This document shows positions 11,800 to 23,780 of a stretch of 64,000 nt of DNA, piece by piece. The DNA comes from Physcomitrium patens. Its lineage: Eukaryota > Streptophyta > Bryopsida > Funariales > Funariaceae. Each line of letters starts with the position of its first letter. Position 1 is the stretch's first letter. A program made the translations under genes and the position numbers. Under the pieces are notes generated by a model. It was not told where the DNA came from. It ran no database searches and was given only the letters and a program-made list of their open reading frames with translations. The DNA is taken from the NCBI RefSeq assembly GCF_000002425.4, contig NC_037269.1:1166976-1230975 (forward strand). The letters run 5' to 3'.

Positions 11800-12430
11800 T
11801 AGAAACAGGTGTGGCATAAATGACACAAGGTGATCTTTCTTTTGCAGCATGTAAGAAAGTACTTACACCTACAAATATAGGTTTAATTATACTAGACTTA
11901 TGACTTTATACTTGATTAACTATACTCTTAGTTATACTTTCAAAAAAGTCAAGACTACAAGAAGTCTAATCTATTTTAGGGTTATATTTTACTAGCCATG
12001 ATAAACCTAAAATGACTAGATTTGAAGGAGATCTAATGATATTAAATATTACAAAACTACTATGACCATTAGTTGTTATTTCTATAAGAAGAATTTCATG
12101 AATAACATCTTCTGAAGACAATGGACAACCATCTATGACTTCTACATGAACAGGTTTAGTTTTCTTTACTAAAATATGCTATGTCTTTTGGCAAAATTTT
12201 CATCTAAGAAACATATTGAGACTCTTGAATCTAGCAAAGTAGAGGCTTTGAGATGTTTAGGTCTTAGAATAATATTTATTGTAAAACATGGAGAGGGTTC
12301 TGAAGAGAGGATAGGACCTTCATTAGGCGTTGTACAAGGTTCCAGCCGCACAGTCCCTATTGTAGCTGGACAAATTTGTTTTCCGACATGCTATCTCCTT
12401 TGATCGCCGTACTCCTCATTTTATTGTTGC
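11800..12430 (-). pseudogene. Family B (-) protease region
   Basis: The segment at 12169-12351 (minus) contains STLLDSRVSICFLDENFAK, which fits the retropepsin active site with DSR in place of DSG. The Gly lost there is essential in the family. The rest, down to about 11800, is a stop-rich spacer towards RT. Confidence 0.55.
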
Positions 12431-13334
12431 GTCACTTCTTTAGGTAATGTTGAGCAGTGTACTTAGGTTCTCCACAATATAAGCACAATCCTTCCTGACG
12501 ATGACGAGTCTTTTCTTGCTCAATAAGAAATTTAAAACGTATTTTATCAATTTGCATATCCTCTATTTCTGAATGTATGTGTTGAAGAGGTATTAGTGTT
12601 GCCATTAAATTATACTAATGTTGAGGTCTACTTGTACGGTTCTCCAATCGAAATTTAAAAAGGCGATTGTTTCACTTCACAGCAAAGTCGATTACTTGAT
12701 TCAATGTTTGAGGATCAAGTAAGTTGAGCATTAATTTTTTTACCTCATATTGTAATCCGTAGAGAAATTAACTAATAAGTGCAGCATCATCCCACTTGAT
12801 ATCAATTGCAAGTTGTCAAAATTCTGAAGCATACAGCGTTACTGATTGATTACCTTATCGTAAAATACGGATCTTATTGGTTGCAACACAAATTGCATCA
12901 TGTTCTCCATACATGGATCAAAATTCCGTCAAAAAAGCTTCTAGATTATCCAATATTGAATCTCGTCGTTCAAGAAAAGATGAAAACTATGATAATGTTG
13001 AACCCAAAAGAAGCGTACTAATGAATCTAACTTGTGATCCTGGAGTTGGATAGCTTTGGGGTTGAAGTTCAATCATAAATTATACTTCATTGATAAATCC
13101 TCTAAACTTTGATCTGGTGCCATCAAACTTCTCGGATAGGACAATTCTTGATTCTCAAACATTCGAAGGGCGTTCCACCATAGGAGAAGGTACATGATTT
13201 GGTGCAGATATTGAAGCAGCTCCAATCATTTCTATATCTTCACTTCGTGCCAATCTTGTTGCTCCTTGTAGTGGTAAATTGAATTGATGCATCGCAATCA
13301 TTAACTCCCTCAATTGCTCTTGTATTTGTGCCAT
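12430..13334 (-). pseudogene. Family B (-) gag
   Basis: The minus-strand ATG at 13334 (MAQIQEQLREL) opens a gag frame of the Ty3/sushi type. It has a coiled N-terminus, an LSEKFDGTRSKFRGFINEV block (about 13130), an STLLLGSTLSWFSSFLE block (about 13000), then a zinc knuckle CLYCGEPKYTAQHY near 12480 whose last Cys is changed to Tyr. In-frame stops are scattered, most explainable as CAG/CAA to TAG/TAA. It would have formed the particle shell. Confidence 0.7.
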
Positions 13335-13559
13335 TGCACTCTTTATTTCAACAAGTTCTACTATAATAACACTTAAAAAAGAGAAGATGTCTAATATCGC
13401 TCAAGACAAATAGAAGAGAGGACTTGAGAACAAAGAAAATACTAAAGACAATATCAGTTTAGAAGAAGGTAATCCGCAACTTCTAATATGCTTATGTCTT
13501 ATAAAAAAAATGGATAATCCACTCTTAATGAAGATTAGACAAAGCTCTAATTTTGTAAG
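13335..13559 (-). mobile_element. Family B (-) leader between 5' LTR and gag
   Basis: Non-coding leader of about 225 bp between the inner end of the 5' LTR (13560) and the gag ATG. I do not see a canonical initiator-Met primer-binding site (TGGTATCAGAGC) next to the LTR, so the priming mode is unresolved; decay may have erased it. Confidence 0.5.
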
Positions 13560-14134
13560 TGTAGTCTTTTTAATCTGTTAAGGACAAGAACATGATAAAG
13601 ACAAATAAACAAGTGAGACTTCTCTCAAAGAAAGATGACAAAATAGAAATAACTTGATATGTATATTAAAAAAGAAATTGAAATGGCTATTGCCAAAAGC
13701 CAAGAAAACTAGAGACCTTTGAAACTAGATTGGAAGTAAGAAAGGAGTTGACAAGAGTGAAGAAGGCTTCAGTCTTGTCTCTATATATATTATCTAACTA
13801 GGAGCTACATGACAACATTCTATAGGACCTCCAATATGTGTTGACTTTGTAGTACACATGTCTTGACTTACAAGGCAAGTTTTTCTACGTGTGGGCCATA
13901 CAGTTAGCTTAGTCTTCAAGCTAACAACATGTATGGCACATGGCCAACTTGTTGATCACATTTTTAATCCCAAAAAGTCAATTAAAGATACCTATAAAGT
14001 CAAAGCAGCATCTATAAAACTTCTAGAAAACTTCCATATCAAATACTATAGAATTAACTTACTTTTACCTATTTTTACTTATTTCTACCTATTTATATAT
14101 ATAATTATTGGCTTAACTGTGTATGTCCGTGACA
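13560..14134 (-). repeat. Family B LTR, minus orientation (5' LTR)
   Basis: On the minus strand it starts TGTCACGG (14134) and ends GACTACA (13560); 575 bp. It aligns with the plus-orientation copy at 7415-7990. The orientation agrees with the minus-strand gag-pol at 9150-13334, so this is that element's 5' LTR. Its 3' LTR is missing because of the truncation at about 9150. The TATATATAGAGAC core is present at about 13780. Confidence 0.8.
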
Positions 14135-14578
14135 AAGCTTCATAGATGTTACTTTGCCTTTATACATGTCTATAGGTAATTGATAGGTTGAAAACTTGGC
14201 CAACAAGGAGGCTACGTATCAACATGTTGACCACTTGTAATATAAGTTGGATATATGGTGCATACTTAGGAAACTTGTCTTGCAAATTAGACATGTATTC
14301 TACAAGTTGGATGCATTTTAGAGGTCTTATAGCATGTCGCTATATATTTCTTAGTTAAGTAGTATATATAGAAGTAATAGTGAGGCCTTCTTCACTCTTG
14401 TCAATTCTTTTCTTGCTTTTAGTCTCATTTCATGAGTCTTATGTTTTCTAGCCTTTGTGAATAGTCATTCCAATTCTTCCTTGAATATACATACTTTCTT
14501 CTATTTTGTCCCTTTCCTTTTGATACAGATTCTACAAGTTTATGTATCCTCTTTCAGATTGTGTCCTTAACTCATACA
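14135..14578 (+). repeat. 5'-truncated family B LTR (plus), subfamily 2
   Basis: Begins abruptly at AAGCTTCATAG, which corresponds to position 102 of the family B LTR, directly after the outer end of the minus LTR. It runs to CTCATACA at 14578. It shares the TTGATAGGTTGAAAACTTGGCCAACAAG block with the old copy around 61.15-61.36 kb, marking a subfamily distinct from 7415-7990. The missing first 101 bp suggest that the minus-strand element inserted into this LTR. Confidence 0.65.
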
Positions 14579-16174
14579 AGGTTTTTGATATCTCATTCAT
14601 GATAAGTGCCATATTTTTTGTTGTTATATAGGCAAATATTGCAACTGCCATTTTTCTTGATATACCAAATATATAATTATTTGAAATTGAAAGATTTGCT
14701 CCAATTCTAGAATTTATATAAGATATAGTGATTTAGCCTAATGATGTTACATTGTTGAATCTTTTTCTTGAGTTTGGCAATTTTAGCTTCTAATATTTTT
14801 TCTTATTCAAAGTAGGCTATTTGTTTGGATGAAAAATGAAGTAATTATCCTCAATGTAGTTGAATTTACCATAATAAATATACTTTAATTATTTATTTTT
14901 GGATTTTTCTTCTTCTTTAGCCATTTTTTTTATATAGGCTTTTTTATATATTAGTTTTTTTTTCTTCTTGAAATATTTGAGATTATATTTAGTGTGGCCA
15001 AATTTATCATTTTTTTAATAATACATAGTCTTTTTAAGTTGAATTTCTATCAAGTTGCTTTTGGCAATTGCAACCTTCTTAGGCCTAATCACATTTGTCA
15101 TTTAAGCAACCATATGAGTAGCATTATGTTGAAAAAGGTCCTATCACACTTTTCAACTTTAATAAATGCTTGTACCAGAATTATCTTTTTATTATAATTA
15201 AGAATAATTCTTGGTGTTGTTAAGTTCAATAATTTCTTATAAATCTTAGATAAAAAAATCTTGACAAGTTGGATCTTTGTAAATATATTTTTTGATTCTA
15301 TTGTAAACCAGGCCAAATAAGTATATATTATATGTAAAATATCTTTTTCTTTTTACGTTGGAAGTCTTTAATAAGTTATATTGGATCATGCCTAAAACCT
15401 TCATATATATTTTCTAAGTGTTTAATGAATATTTAAAGTGGCTCAAATGATATTGGATCTCTTCTTAGAAATAAAGTTACCTTTATACTTTGAATCATTT
15501 GTGATAAAGTGGATAGAATACTATTTAAGTCCATTACTACTCCTTTTCTTTTGGCTTCTTTTAAAAATGTTACAACTTTTGCTTTTAGTGACTCTTCTTT
15601 ATTTATCATTGACATTAAGTTAGAAATCACACCTTCTTTAAGAACTCAAATGAGATCTATTTTTATATTTTAATATAATTCTATCTCTTATAATTTAAGT
15701 AAAAGTTCATCATTCCATCTTCTATTGATTTGAAGCATGTCATGCTTCAAATATTAAAGTAGTAGTTCAAAGGCACACTATTTATTGAAAATAGGAGACT
15801 TTTGGTATTTTTTATTTATCTATTTTTAAAATATAAGCTTTTTAATCTTACAAGAAAATTCTTCCAACTTGTTTTAAGAATCAATCCTTCACCATGCAGT
15901 GTGGATTGTCATTTATCTTATAAAATGTGTCTACATCTAAGTTTCAAAGTCTTCTAGTAATTTCCAATATTAAAATGTGCTAAAAAGCCTCGATAGTATC
16001 CATTGCTAGCTCAAAGTTTGAATATGGTGACTATCTAGGTAGTGAAATGAAAGACTTTGGTAATATCAATTCTTATTATTCAATGCAAAAATGACTACTT
16101 GAATATCTGCAATACAAAATGGGGCAATACTTAAAACCCTTTCAAAATGATATTTGCAACTAAAGAGAGATACC

Positions 16175-16205
<31 letters not shown>

Positions 16206-17896
16206 AAACATCCATATTAAATCTTTATCCTCAACTATAAAAAAACAAAAATCACAAGTAAACTAAGCAACTGACATCCATCAAAGGTTGATACTTACAA
16301 AGTACAATACTTATGGCAATAAAATAAAATTATAATTACAATCCAAAATGAAATGTAGAAAAGAAAAGAAAAGAAAAACTCACTTTAAAAAAATAAATGG
16401 TATTAAATTAATATCACTTAAATGCTTTAGATAATCTCAAATTCAAAAACTAAGAATCCTTTTGGCATCTTTGAATATCTTCTACATAAGAATGTTGCAA
16501 AAATAGTGAAGTTTAGACTCCATATGTTCTTGGAGTGAACTTCCAAATTTGACACTCAAGAATTTTGGACATCTTGTTATTATTGTTGTTATTGTTGTTT
16601 TATTTTTTGTTTTTTTATTTTTGTTTTACTTTTAAAAAATTTAAGCTCTATAATCATGCATTGACTCTTTTTATCATATGACTCTTATGATTGCTTCTGG
16701 CTCTTGTGATTGTGTTGTACTTTGATTGTGGATCTTATCATCATGCACAAGCTTTTATAGCCATATATCACTGTTGTTTGTCATCTTTTATTGTTGAATG
16801 TTACCAATTCTTGCTAATTTATTTTTTGATTCAATAAATTTGTCAAGTTAGGCCATACTTGAGTAACTTATTAAGCAATTGCTATTCTTTAATACAAAAT
16901 GTAAGTAGATTCTAGACATAAAGATATTATAAGGCTACAAAAATAACCTCGTACTTGATAGAAGCTATGAATATGTTGACTTTTATTGTACTAAAGATTT
17001 TTCCAAATTCAATAGAAGTAATCTAGTTCTTATTCTTCAAAAAAGATTCATTGTTAAAAATAAGAATACTTATTGTATAAGATAATCCAAGATAATGGAT
17101 AAATCTGAAGATACCACCAATGTCTTTGCTTCCAAGCTTCTAATGCTGCAACTTTGGCACCTCAACTACAATCATATGTCGCACCTTGCCTCACATCATA
17201 ACCTTATACCTTAATACTATAATTATTATAATTATGTTGTCATCCAAAATTAGCATTGCAATATTATAGCAGCACAATTTCATATCCAAAAACAATATTA
17301 GAATAACACAATAATTTCAAAAAAATTATTCTAAAAAATTATAAAATAATTAATTTATTTTAAAAATCTATTCTATTTTAATTTGATATACTATAAGTTG
17401 AAGAAGAAATGACATCCTTGTCAACTAAAAGATGATAAATTTATACACAAATAAGTCAAGTTATTTTTTATACAAGAAAGGGAGAATCCACAAATATAAG
17501 TATAAGTGAAAAAATCCTAAAGCTTTATTAAATAGCTAAATTACCATAGTCAAGCAAACTCTTATAATACAAGTTTTTTCTCTCAAAATCAATCATTAGT
17601 CTTAATTTGACAAGAATGTTAAATTAAAGAGGCTTCATTACATAAGTCTTCAAACTCTAGTTGACACTAACAAAGTCAACTAATATAAAAGCTAAATAGA
17701 TAAAAACCACTAAATCAAATTAATTAATACAAATCCAACAAGGTTTGGCACCCAATGCCACATTACATGAAATATCTTATATTAACTTTATTTCAAAAAA
17801 TAGATATATATTTTTACTAAAAAAATGATCTTACTTTGCTCTATTTTGATTAATTTAAATATAGAATATCTATAATTTATTAATCTTTAGGAATTT

Positions 17897-17936
<40 letters not shown>

Positions 17937-18400
17937 ATATGAGTAGAAAGGTTTTGTCTTTCTTTGCCACCATCTAAAATAAAAAGAGAAGATGATATAA
18001 TGGCAATTAAAGGCAAAATTTTATATTCATATATTATTTTTATAGATAATTATTTATAATACAATGTTTAATTACAAGATTCAATTTAGGAGTAGTTTTT
18101 CTAAAACACTCATGCACATGTCTTAAGGAATAGTAAGCATATTTAGGAATCTTTACCAAAATGTCATCTTATAATAACATTTTTTTATACTAGACTTAAT
18201 AATAAGTTCAAATTGATCATTAATTATTGAATATTTTTTTATAATATATATTTTAATTAATTAAAATTTAATAAAAATTTAAGATTCTAAAAATATTTTC
18301 ATTTTGTATATTGGATATTGTAATTTTGGAAATATAATAATCAATATTTGATTGCAAAAAATCATTTTCACAAAGTATTTATTTATTACCTATTAGAGTA
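14579..18400. repeat. AT-rich decayed repeat region, no gene recognised
   Basis: About 3.8 kb of AT-rich DNA with a poly-A run (16171-16203) and an (AT)n tract (17900-17932). Short open frames such as 15433-15630 (minus, Lys/Leu-rich) have no recognisable domain. The base composition and position between elements suggest very old transposon sequence, but I see no LTR pair or motif that proves it. Confidence 0.5.
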
Positions 18401-18539
18401 ATTAGCATGCATATAAATAACTTCGTCCAAAGAATTTTAAACTCCCATAGTTTAATTTGACAATAAATGGATCCAAATAGAACATCAGCGCTTCCATAAA
18501 AATCTGAATCCCAATTTAGGACTGGCGGTGTGAATGCGA

Positions 18540-19512
18540 TACAGAGTTCCCCCCACAGGGAACTTGAGGACCGCACAAGAGAACTCAATCCGGGAACGTG
18601 GAAGGGAACGAGGGAGCGGGGAGGGAACGAGTGCTACAGAGTTTTAGGGTTTGGATCTCGGCACTCATGCTCTCTTTGCCAATCTGCGTACCAGCCCCGA
18701 ATCTGTTGTAGTTTTCCTCTGTCCCCAGCGAAACGAAAAACGAAGGGACAGACACACACACACAGGCAAAGCTTTCCTGCACTGCCTGCGCTACCTGCTG
18801 CAGCAACGTCTCAAGGTACGCGGACTTTGTTTAATTTTAATTTTTTCGGGGTCCCAACTTGTGATTACGTATTTTTCTTTTGCAATCGAATATTTTTCAG
18901 AGCAGGGTTTTGATCTGTCCAACATGAAGACTCTTCATCTCATGCAACGATGTTGTTAAAGGTCGTTCGTGCGAGGTAAAGAGGGACGACGAGCGTGGAG
19001 ATTGCGCTCAAGTTGCAACAGATTCCCTGTTCTTAGTGGTTCGTGTTTTTTTTTTTTTTTTTTTTTTTTTTTTTGGGTGTGTGTGATGTGTGTAGCTTGG
19101 GATTTTGAGGGATTGTCGACTTTTTAGTTTTTCAATTTTTAATTCTAGTGTGTTTGATGTATGTGGGGTTCCGAGATCGTTAAACTTCGGTTTGGCAGAC
19201 CATTTGGTAGTAAGCGTCTTGGAAAACGTGCACTAGTCTTCAATTAAAAACTCGAAGTTTGTTTTACCAGCTGAAAGTTCCTAACAAGTATGTCTACGTT
19301 TATAGTACGTAAGATTGCAATGAGCTTAATCTGGTGGAGGCATAGTTGTGACTCTTCGGATAAGCAAGACGCTCTTTGCAAAGTTTTCCTCAAAGGGATG
19401 GAATGGAGAATCATACGCTTCTTCCAATCATTGGTTTCATAAGCATCGGGTTTTCATGTCAGGTTATGGTTGATTGATCTGAGCAGTGGGCGTGCAGCAG
19501 GCGCTTTTCGTT
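18540..19512 (+). promoter_or_regulatory. Probable 5' leader and leader intron of the TAF15b-like gene
   Basis: GC-rich, CT-rich transcribed-looking sequence from about 18540, with a plausible splice donor CTCAAG/GTACGC (after 18815). Candidate acceptors lie at TATTTTTCAG (18900), TCATGTCAG (about 19462) and GATCTGAGCAG or CGTGCAGCAG (about 19486-19500). A poly-T run (19048-19073) lies inside the presumed intron. This arrangement implies one or two introns in the 5' untranslated region. Exact exons cannot be fixed without transcripts. Confidence 0.4.
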
Positions 19513-20523
19513 ATGTCGGGTTATGGAGGAGGGGGAGGGAGTGGCCGATATCGCGATGGCGGAGGACCAGGGGGTGCTGTAGGGGATCGAGGAGGCTCGC
19601 GAGGCGGGGTTGGGGGTGGCCAGCGGGGTGGTTTTCGTGACGGAAGTGGTGGAGGAAGAGGAGGTTATGGTGGTGGCGGAGGTGTGGGAGGGTATGGTGG
19701 TGGCGGAGGTGGGGGAGGGTATGGTGGTGGCGGAGGTGGGGGAGGGTATGGTGGTGGCGGTGGGCATGATCGGGGTGGTTCACGAGGAGGTGGAAGCGGA
19801 GACAGGAGCGGAGATTGGACTTGCCTGAATGCGGGCTGCGGGAACGTGAATTTTGCACGACGGATGGAATGTAATAAGTGTCAAGCCTCGAAGCCTCAAT
19901 CAGCAGCAGGAGGCGGAGGAGGAGGCTACGGTGGGAGGGAGGGTGGTGGAAACAGTTATGACGAAGGTGGCCAGGGAGGATATGGTGGAAGGGGCCACGA
20001 TAGAGAGCAGGGGAGAGCATATGAAAGCCGCGGCGGAGGGTACGGGGCCCAACCAAGAGAAGACATCACGGTGGATGGTTCTAAGGACGTCCCTGTAAAG
20101 CAATGTGATGAGAACTGCGGTGACAGTTGCGATAATGCAAGAATCTATATTTCAGGATTGCCTCTAGATGTGAAAGAAGATGAACTACAGGAACTTTTTG
20201 GTGGTATTGGACAGGTAGCAAGAGTGAAACAAAAGCGTGGTTACAAGGATCAGTGGCCGTACAACATCAAGATCTATCAAGATGAAAGTGGGAAGAACAA
20301 GGGAGATGCGGTGTTGAGCTATGAAGATCCTCACGCAGCACACTCGGCGGGAGGGTTTTTTAACGATTATGAAATGAGAGGGCACAAAATAAAAGTTGCG
20401 ATGGCTGCGAAATCAGCTCCAAAACCGCCACCTCCGGCCGGAGGTGGATATCGGGGTGGGCAGCGCGGGGGTGGTGGTCCTGACAGACGGGATGGTGGTG
20501 GATATCGGTCTCGTCCTTATTGA
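19513..20523 (+). CDS. TAF15b-like RNA-binding protein (RanBP2 zinc finger + RRM, Gly-rich)
   Basis: A single-exon CDS of 336 codons from ATG 19513; an upstream in-frame ATG at 19486 would add nine residues. The chosen start gives the MSGYGGGG N-terminus typical of the plant TAF15/TAF15b (FUS/EWS/TAF15-like) family. Order of parts: Gly-rich YGGGG repeats (residues 1-98, partly an exact 27-bp tandem repeat), a RanBP2-type zinc finger W-x-C-x4-C-x10-C-x2-C (about 100-125), a Gly/Arg linker, an RRM (about 208-292; RNP2-like IYISGLP, RNP1 weakly kept as KGDAVLSYE), and an RGG tail ending SRPY. Family members bind RNA and associate with transcription and RNA processing complexes in the nucleus. 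The zinc finger binds single-stranded RNA in relatives. The gene stands alone, with long AT-rich flanks. Confidence 0.88.
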   Translation: MSGYGGGGGSGRYRDGGGPGGAVGDRGGSRGGVGGGQRGGFRDGSGGGRGGYGGGGGVGGYGGGGGGGGYGGGGGGGGYGGGGGHDRGGSRGGGSGDRSGDWTCLNAGCGNVNFARRMECNKCQASKPQSAAGGGGGGYGGREGGGNSYDEGGQGGYGGRGHDREQGRAYESRGGGYGAQPREDITVDGSKDVPVKQCDENCGDSCDNARIYISGLPLDVKEDELQELFGGIGQVARVKQKRGYKDQWPYNIKIYQDESGKNKGDAVLSYEDPHAAHSAGGFFNDYEMRGHKIKVAMAAKSAPKPPPPAGGGYRGGQRGGGGPDRRDGGGYRSRPY

Positions 20524-21630
20524 GTGGAAGGCCAGAGGTAGCGAAGTGAGCAACCATACTTGTCCCTTCTGGTTCCGTAGAATTAACTGTGACTTGTTCC
20601 GCAAGATGGGGGCGGTTGCAGACCTAGGTGATCGGCTGTAAGTAGGTGATGCTTTTTAACTGTTTGTGTACATTGACTGGTTGCAGAAAAGCATGGCTTT
20701 TATGGGCTGAACGGAGCAGTTCCTCCAAAGATTGTTTTCATTTATAGTTGTCTCGAGATTTGCGTGCTTCGCAAGTAGGTTGTTATATGTGGAGCAAGTT
20801 GTTATTGTTAGGGGATGTAGATTGATGTTGCAGTGGTGGATCCTTTTGTGCGGCAAGTCGGTGATCACTACTATTTCGTCGGGCTGTGTATTGGACCAAG
20901 GAACAGGGGATCCAAGGCGCTCTGATTGTCGAAGAGTTTATTTTCTTGTGGAATCAAGGACTGGGAATAGCCAAGATGTGGAATAGGTAGGTGGGCCGTC
21001 TGAGTTGTGCTGTGGGTTTGACCTAGGTGGCATGAGTCGAATTGCCGGGGGTCAGAGAGGTCTGAATTGAAGTCTTGGTAGAGTGTTCCAGGTTTCTGCG
21101 GTGGTGCATGTCTGAGCTAACCGAGATGGGGTGACATGTATCATGCTTTATAAAGGCCGTGCGACAAAGCTGTCTTATTCCTTGCGGATTGATGCACATG
21201 ACAATTAGTCTTAACGTAATGTGGGTGTCTAGATGTAAGCATTTGGGGTCTTGTGAAAAGTGTCATTTTCGCGGTTGGACTTTTCTCACATGGGATTTCA
21301 CCTCGTTGGGGTTGTCTAGAGCTGATGCAGTCTAGAGGTTAACGGTTAACGACACGTTGCTCTCTCGTCGACGGTGGAGGTGATTCTCGTGTCTGGATTT
21401 GGGGCGCTCAGCACTCGGAATTGTGCTGCAGCTTGCTGCGGTTGCAGCATGCTGGTGCCTGGGGGGGGGGGGGGTGAGCGCTGCCACAAATTGGCGTGGG
21501 TGATGGGGTTACGGTTAAAACGTCACCATGCACACTCAGCCCCAGGAAGGAGTGAAATTATCCTGTCTGCTTGTGCCATGTTGGGTGCACTGATGCAGTG
21601 CTTATCGTGTATATGAGCAGCACAAAAAAA

Positions 21631-21662
<32 letters not shown>

Positions 21663-22450
21663 ACAAAAAACAAAACAAAACAAAAACAAAAATGAAACAA
21701 TATTGGGATGTGTGAACGTCAGTGAGCATATAGGTGGCGACCGTCAAGTGCAAGAAATAATGCGAGCACCGGGACCGCACTCGCTTAGGGGGTCCAAGGC
21801 AGTGCGTTTTCGATGCTTGAAGCTTTGCAGTCGCACCTGCTACTTTTCCTCTGTTCAGGCGGATAGGGACGGGCACTAACTTGAGTACCAGACGTGAAAC
21901 CGCAATCGCTGCCCAGTTCTGGACACTCGCACGCCTGCGCATCATCTCTACTCTCCCCTCCAATTTCTCTTGGCTGTCATTTGTGCTGATTAATCGCTCT
22001 ATGTTTCTGGTCCGCTCATCTGTTTCCAACTAGTTTTCGCATGAACTGGGCTTGAGACTTGTTTCTTGATTAGATTTCCTACACACTTCGATCAGTGGGA
22101 GCTGCACTGTTTCAGTCACTGTTTCCTGTTAGTTTTTCCAGCATGCAACATGATCTAACTCCGTTTTCTTATGTATGTTGAGCACAGCGCCTGAGGGACA
22201 TCCGGTAATGCCATTATTCCTTGCCTGCTCTGGCCTTCTTCTGAGTATCAAAGGGGTGCTGTTTTGCTTGTTGGTAACATCCTGCTCCATAACTTGGTAT
22301 AGCTAGCGTTGGAGCTGCCAAGGGAGTTCGATTTTTCCTACGTAATTTGTAACACACTGGACGAAAAAGGAACAAGGACGAAATCTTGGAATGCATGCAT
22401 AGAATGGTTTTAGCCCAAGAAGTTTTGATTTTTGCTCGTAACTGAATTTG
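20524..22450 (+). other. TAF15b-like gene 3' region and intergenic DNA
   Basis: No further coding frame is convincing. The first few hundred bases are likely 3' untranslated region. The rest includes a run of 12 G (21462-21473) and an AAAAC-type simple repeat (21622-21691). Confidence 0.4.
21622..21691. repeat. (AAAAC)n-like simple repeat
   Basis: A run of A followed by repeated CAAAA units, about 70 bp, between genes. Confidence 0.9.
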
Positions 22451-23780
22451 TTAGCGCATTTTATTTTTCTTTCCATAACGAATAATGTAACAGGTTATAA
22501 CAATTTCTTATTTATCAGTAGGTGTATACGAACGAAACTGATTGTTTAGAAAGCTTTTAAAATGCAAGCAGTAACGAAAAGTACCGATATCACTAGGTGT
22601 TAGTTAACTTATGTGAATTGTCCGCCGATTACCTTGGTCAGTATAAACAATTGAAGCACAAAAATTCTGTGGTAATCGGATACATTTACATTTATGCTTT
22701 CAGTTAGAAAATAAAGTTTGAAAACAATTAGGCAAACAATTTTACGGCGGGATTATTTTTATGGGATTCCCATATGCGCATTACTGAATCTATCGTTGTT
22801 CAACGGAAAGAGAATGGTAAGAGACCAGAATTGTCTATGTCGTGAAAGAGAATAATTTAATTTTTCTACAGCCCATGAAACTATTTCTTTCATGTACAGG
22901 AAGTAAACGTCTACACGAAATTTTGTAATTTGACGAAACTGTTAATCTTAAAGTGATAGCCAGTGGGAGAGATTTTTTTTCTACATTAATGGTCTTAGAA
23001 TTGCATTTTGAGTTCGCTGTAAAATCCTTGTTCAGTGAGAAACTCCCCAACTTAACTTTGTTGTTATCTAAGCAATAATTATGTACATGTTGAATTACAG
23101 AGAGATATTTGTTAAAATAAATCTTCTCATTGTGAATAATAAGTCGTGAATTCTTTTAACTCATTTCATGAGCAAAAATGTCCAACTCTGTGTAGAACTC
23201 AACTTCGTTGCCACTGTTACACCGTTCATTGCAACTTCTGTTATGGATTGTTGGCAAATATTCACACCAAAGCAAAACTTGTTTAAGTATAGTACTAGAA
23301 TTGATAGTACAGTCTTAACTGGATTTATCCAAAAATTGAATTGTCAAAAAACTGTATTGTACATGATTTCTTCCATTCTTGTTGCACACAAATATTGTAA
23401 CCATTATGTTGTACAGCATTATTTGGTGAAGCTGCGATTTTAATTTATATAAATGTATGAATGTTTACAAATTAAAATTATTTGGGGCAAATAATCCCAT
23501 GCTGTCTTATTTACATTTAGATAGAATCTAGTTTAAATGCACAAACAAAAATAGAATAATCAAATGTAGGCACACGCTTATGTAGTAAAATTTTAAGTTA
23601 GATTTTAAAAAAGGAAAATGTTGCAACAAAAATTGATGTTGTGATTTCAATTACCATTTCAAAACGTTTAGAAGCGATCGGTCAAAAAATGGCTTGAAAA
23701 ACAGAAAAAATATCTAAAACAAAAACAAACTTTTCCATGTCAGATGAACATTTTTTCATGAAACAATAATTTTATTTAAT
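22451..23780. other. Intergenic, no gene recognised
   Basis: AT-rich single-copy-looking sequence. The longest open frames (for example 23168-23443, plus) have no recognisable domain and look random. Confidence 0.4.

Noticed and set aside
19511..20056. Minus-strand 181-codon frame opposite the TAF15b-like gene, His/Leu-rich
   Set aside because: Mirror of the Gly-rich coding repeat; composition explains it and no domain is present.
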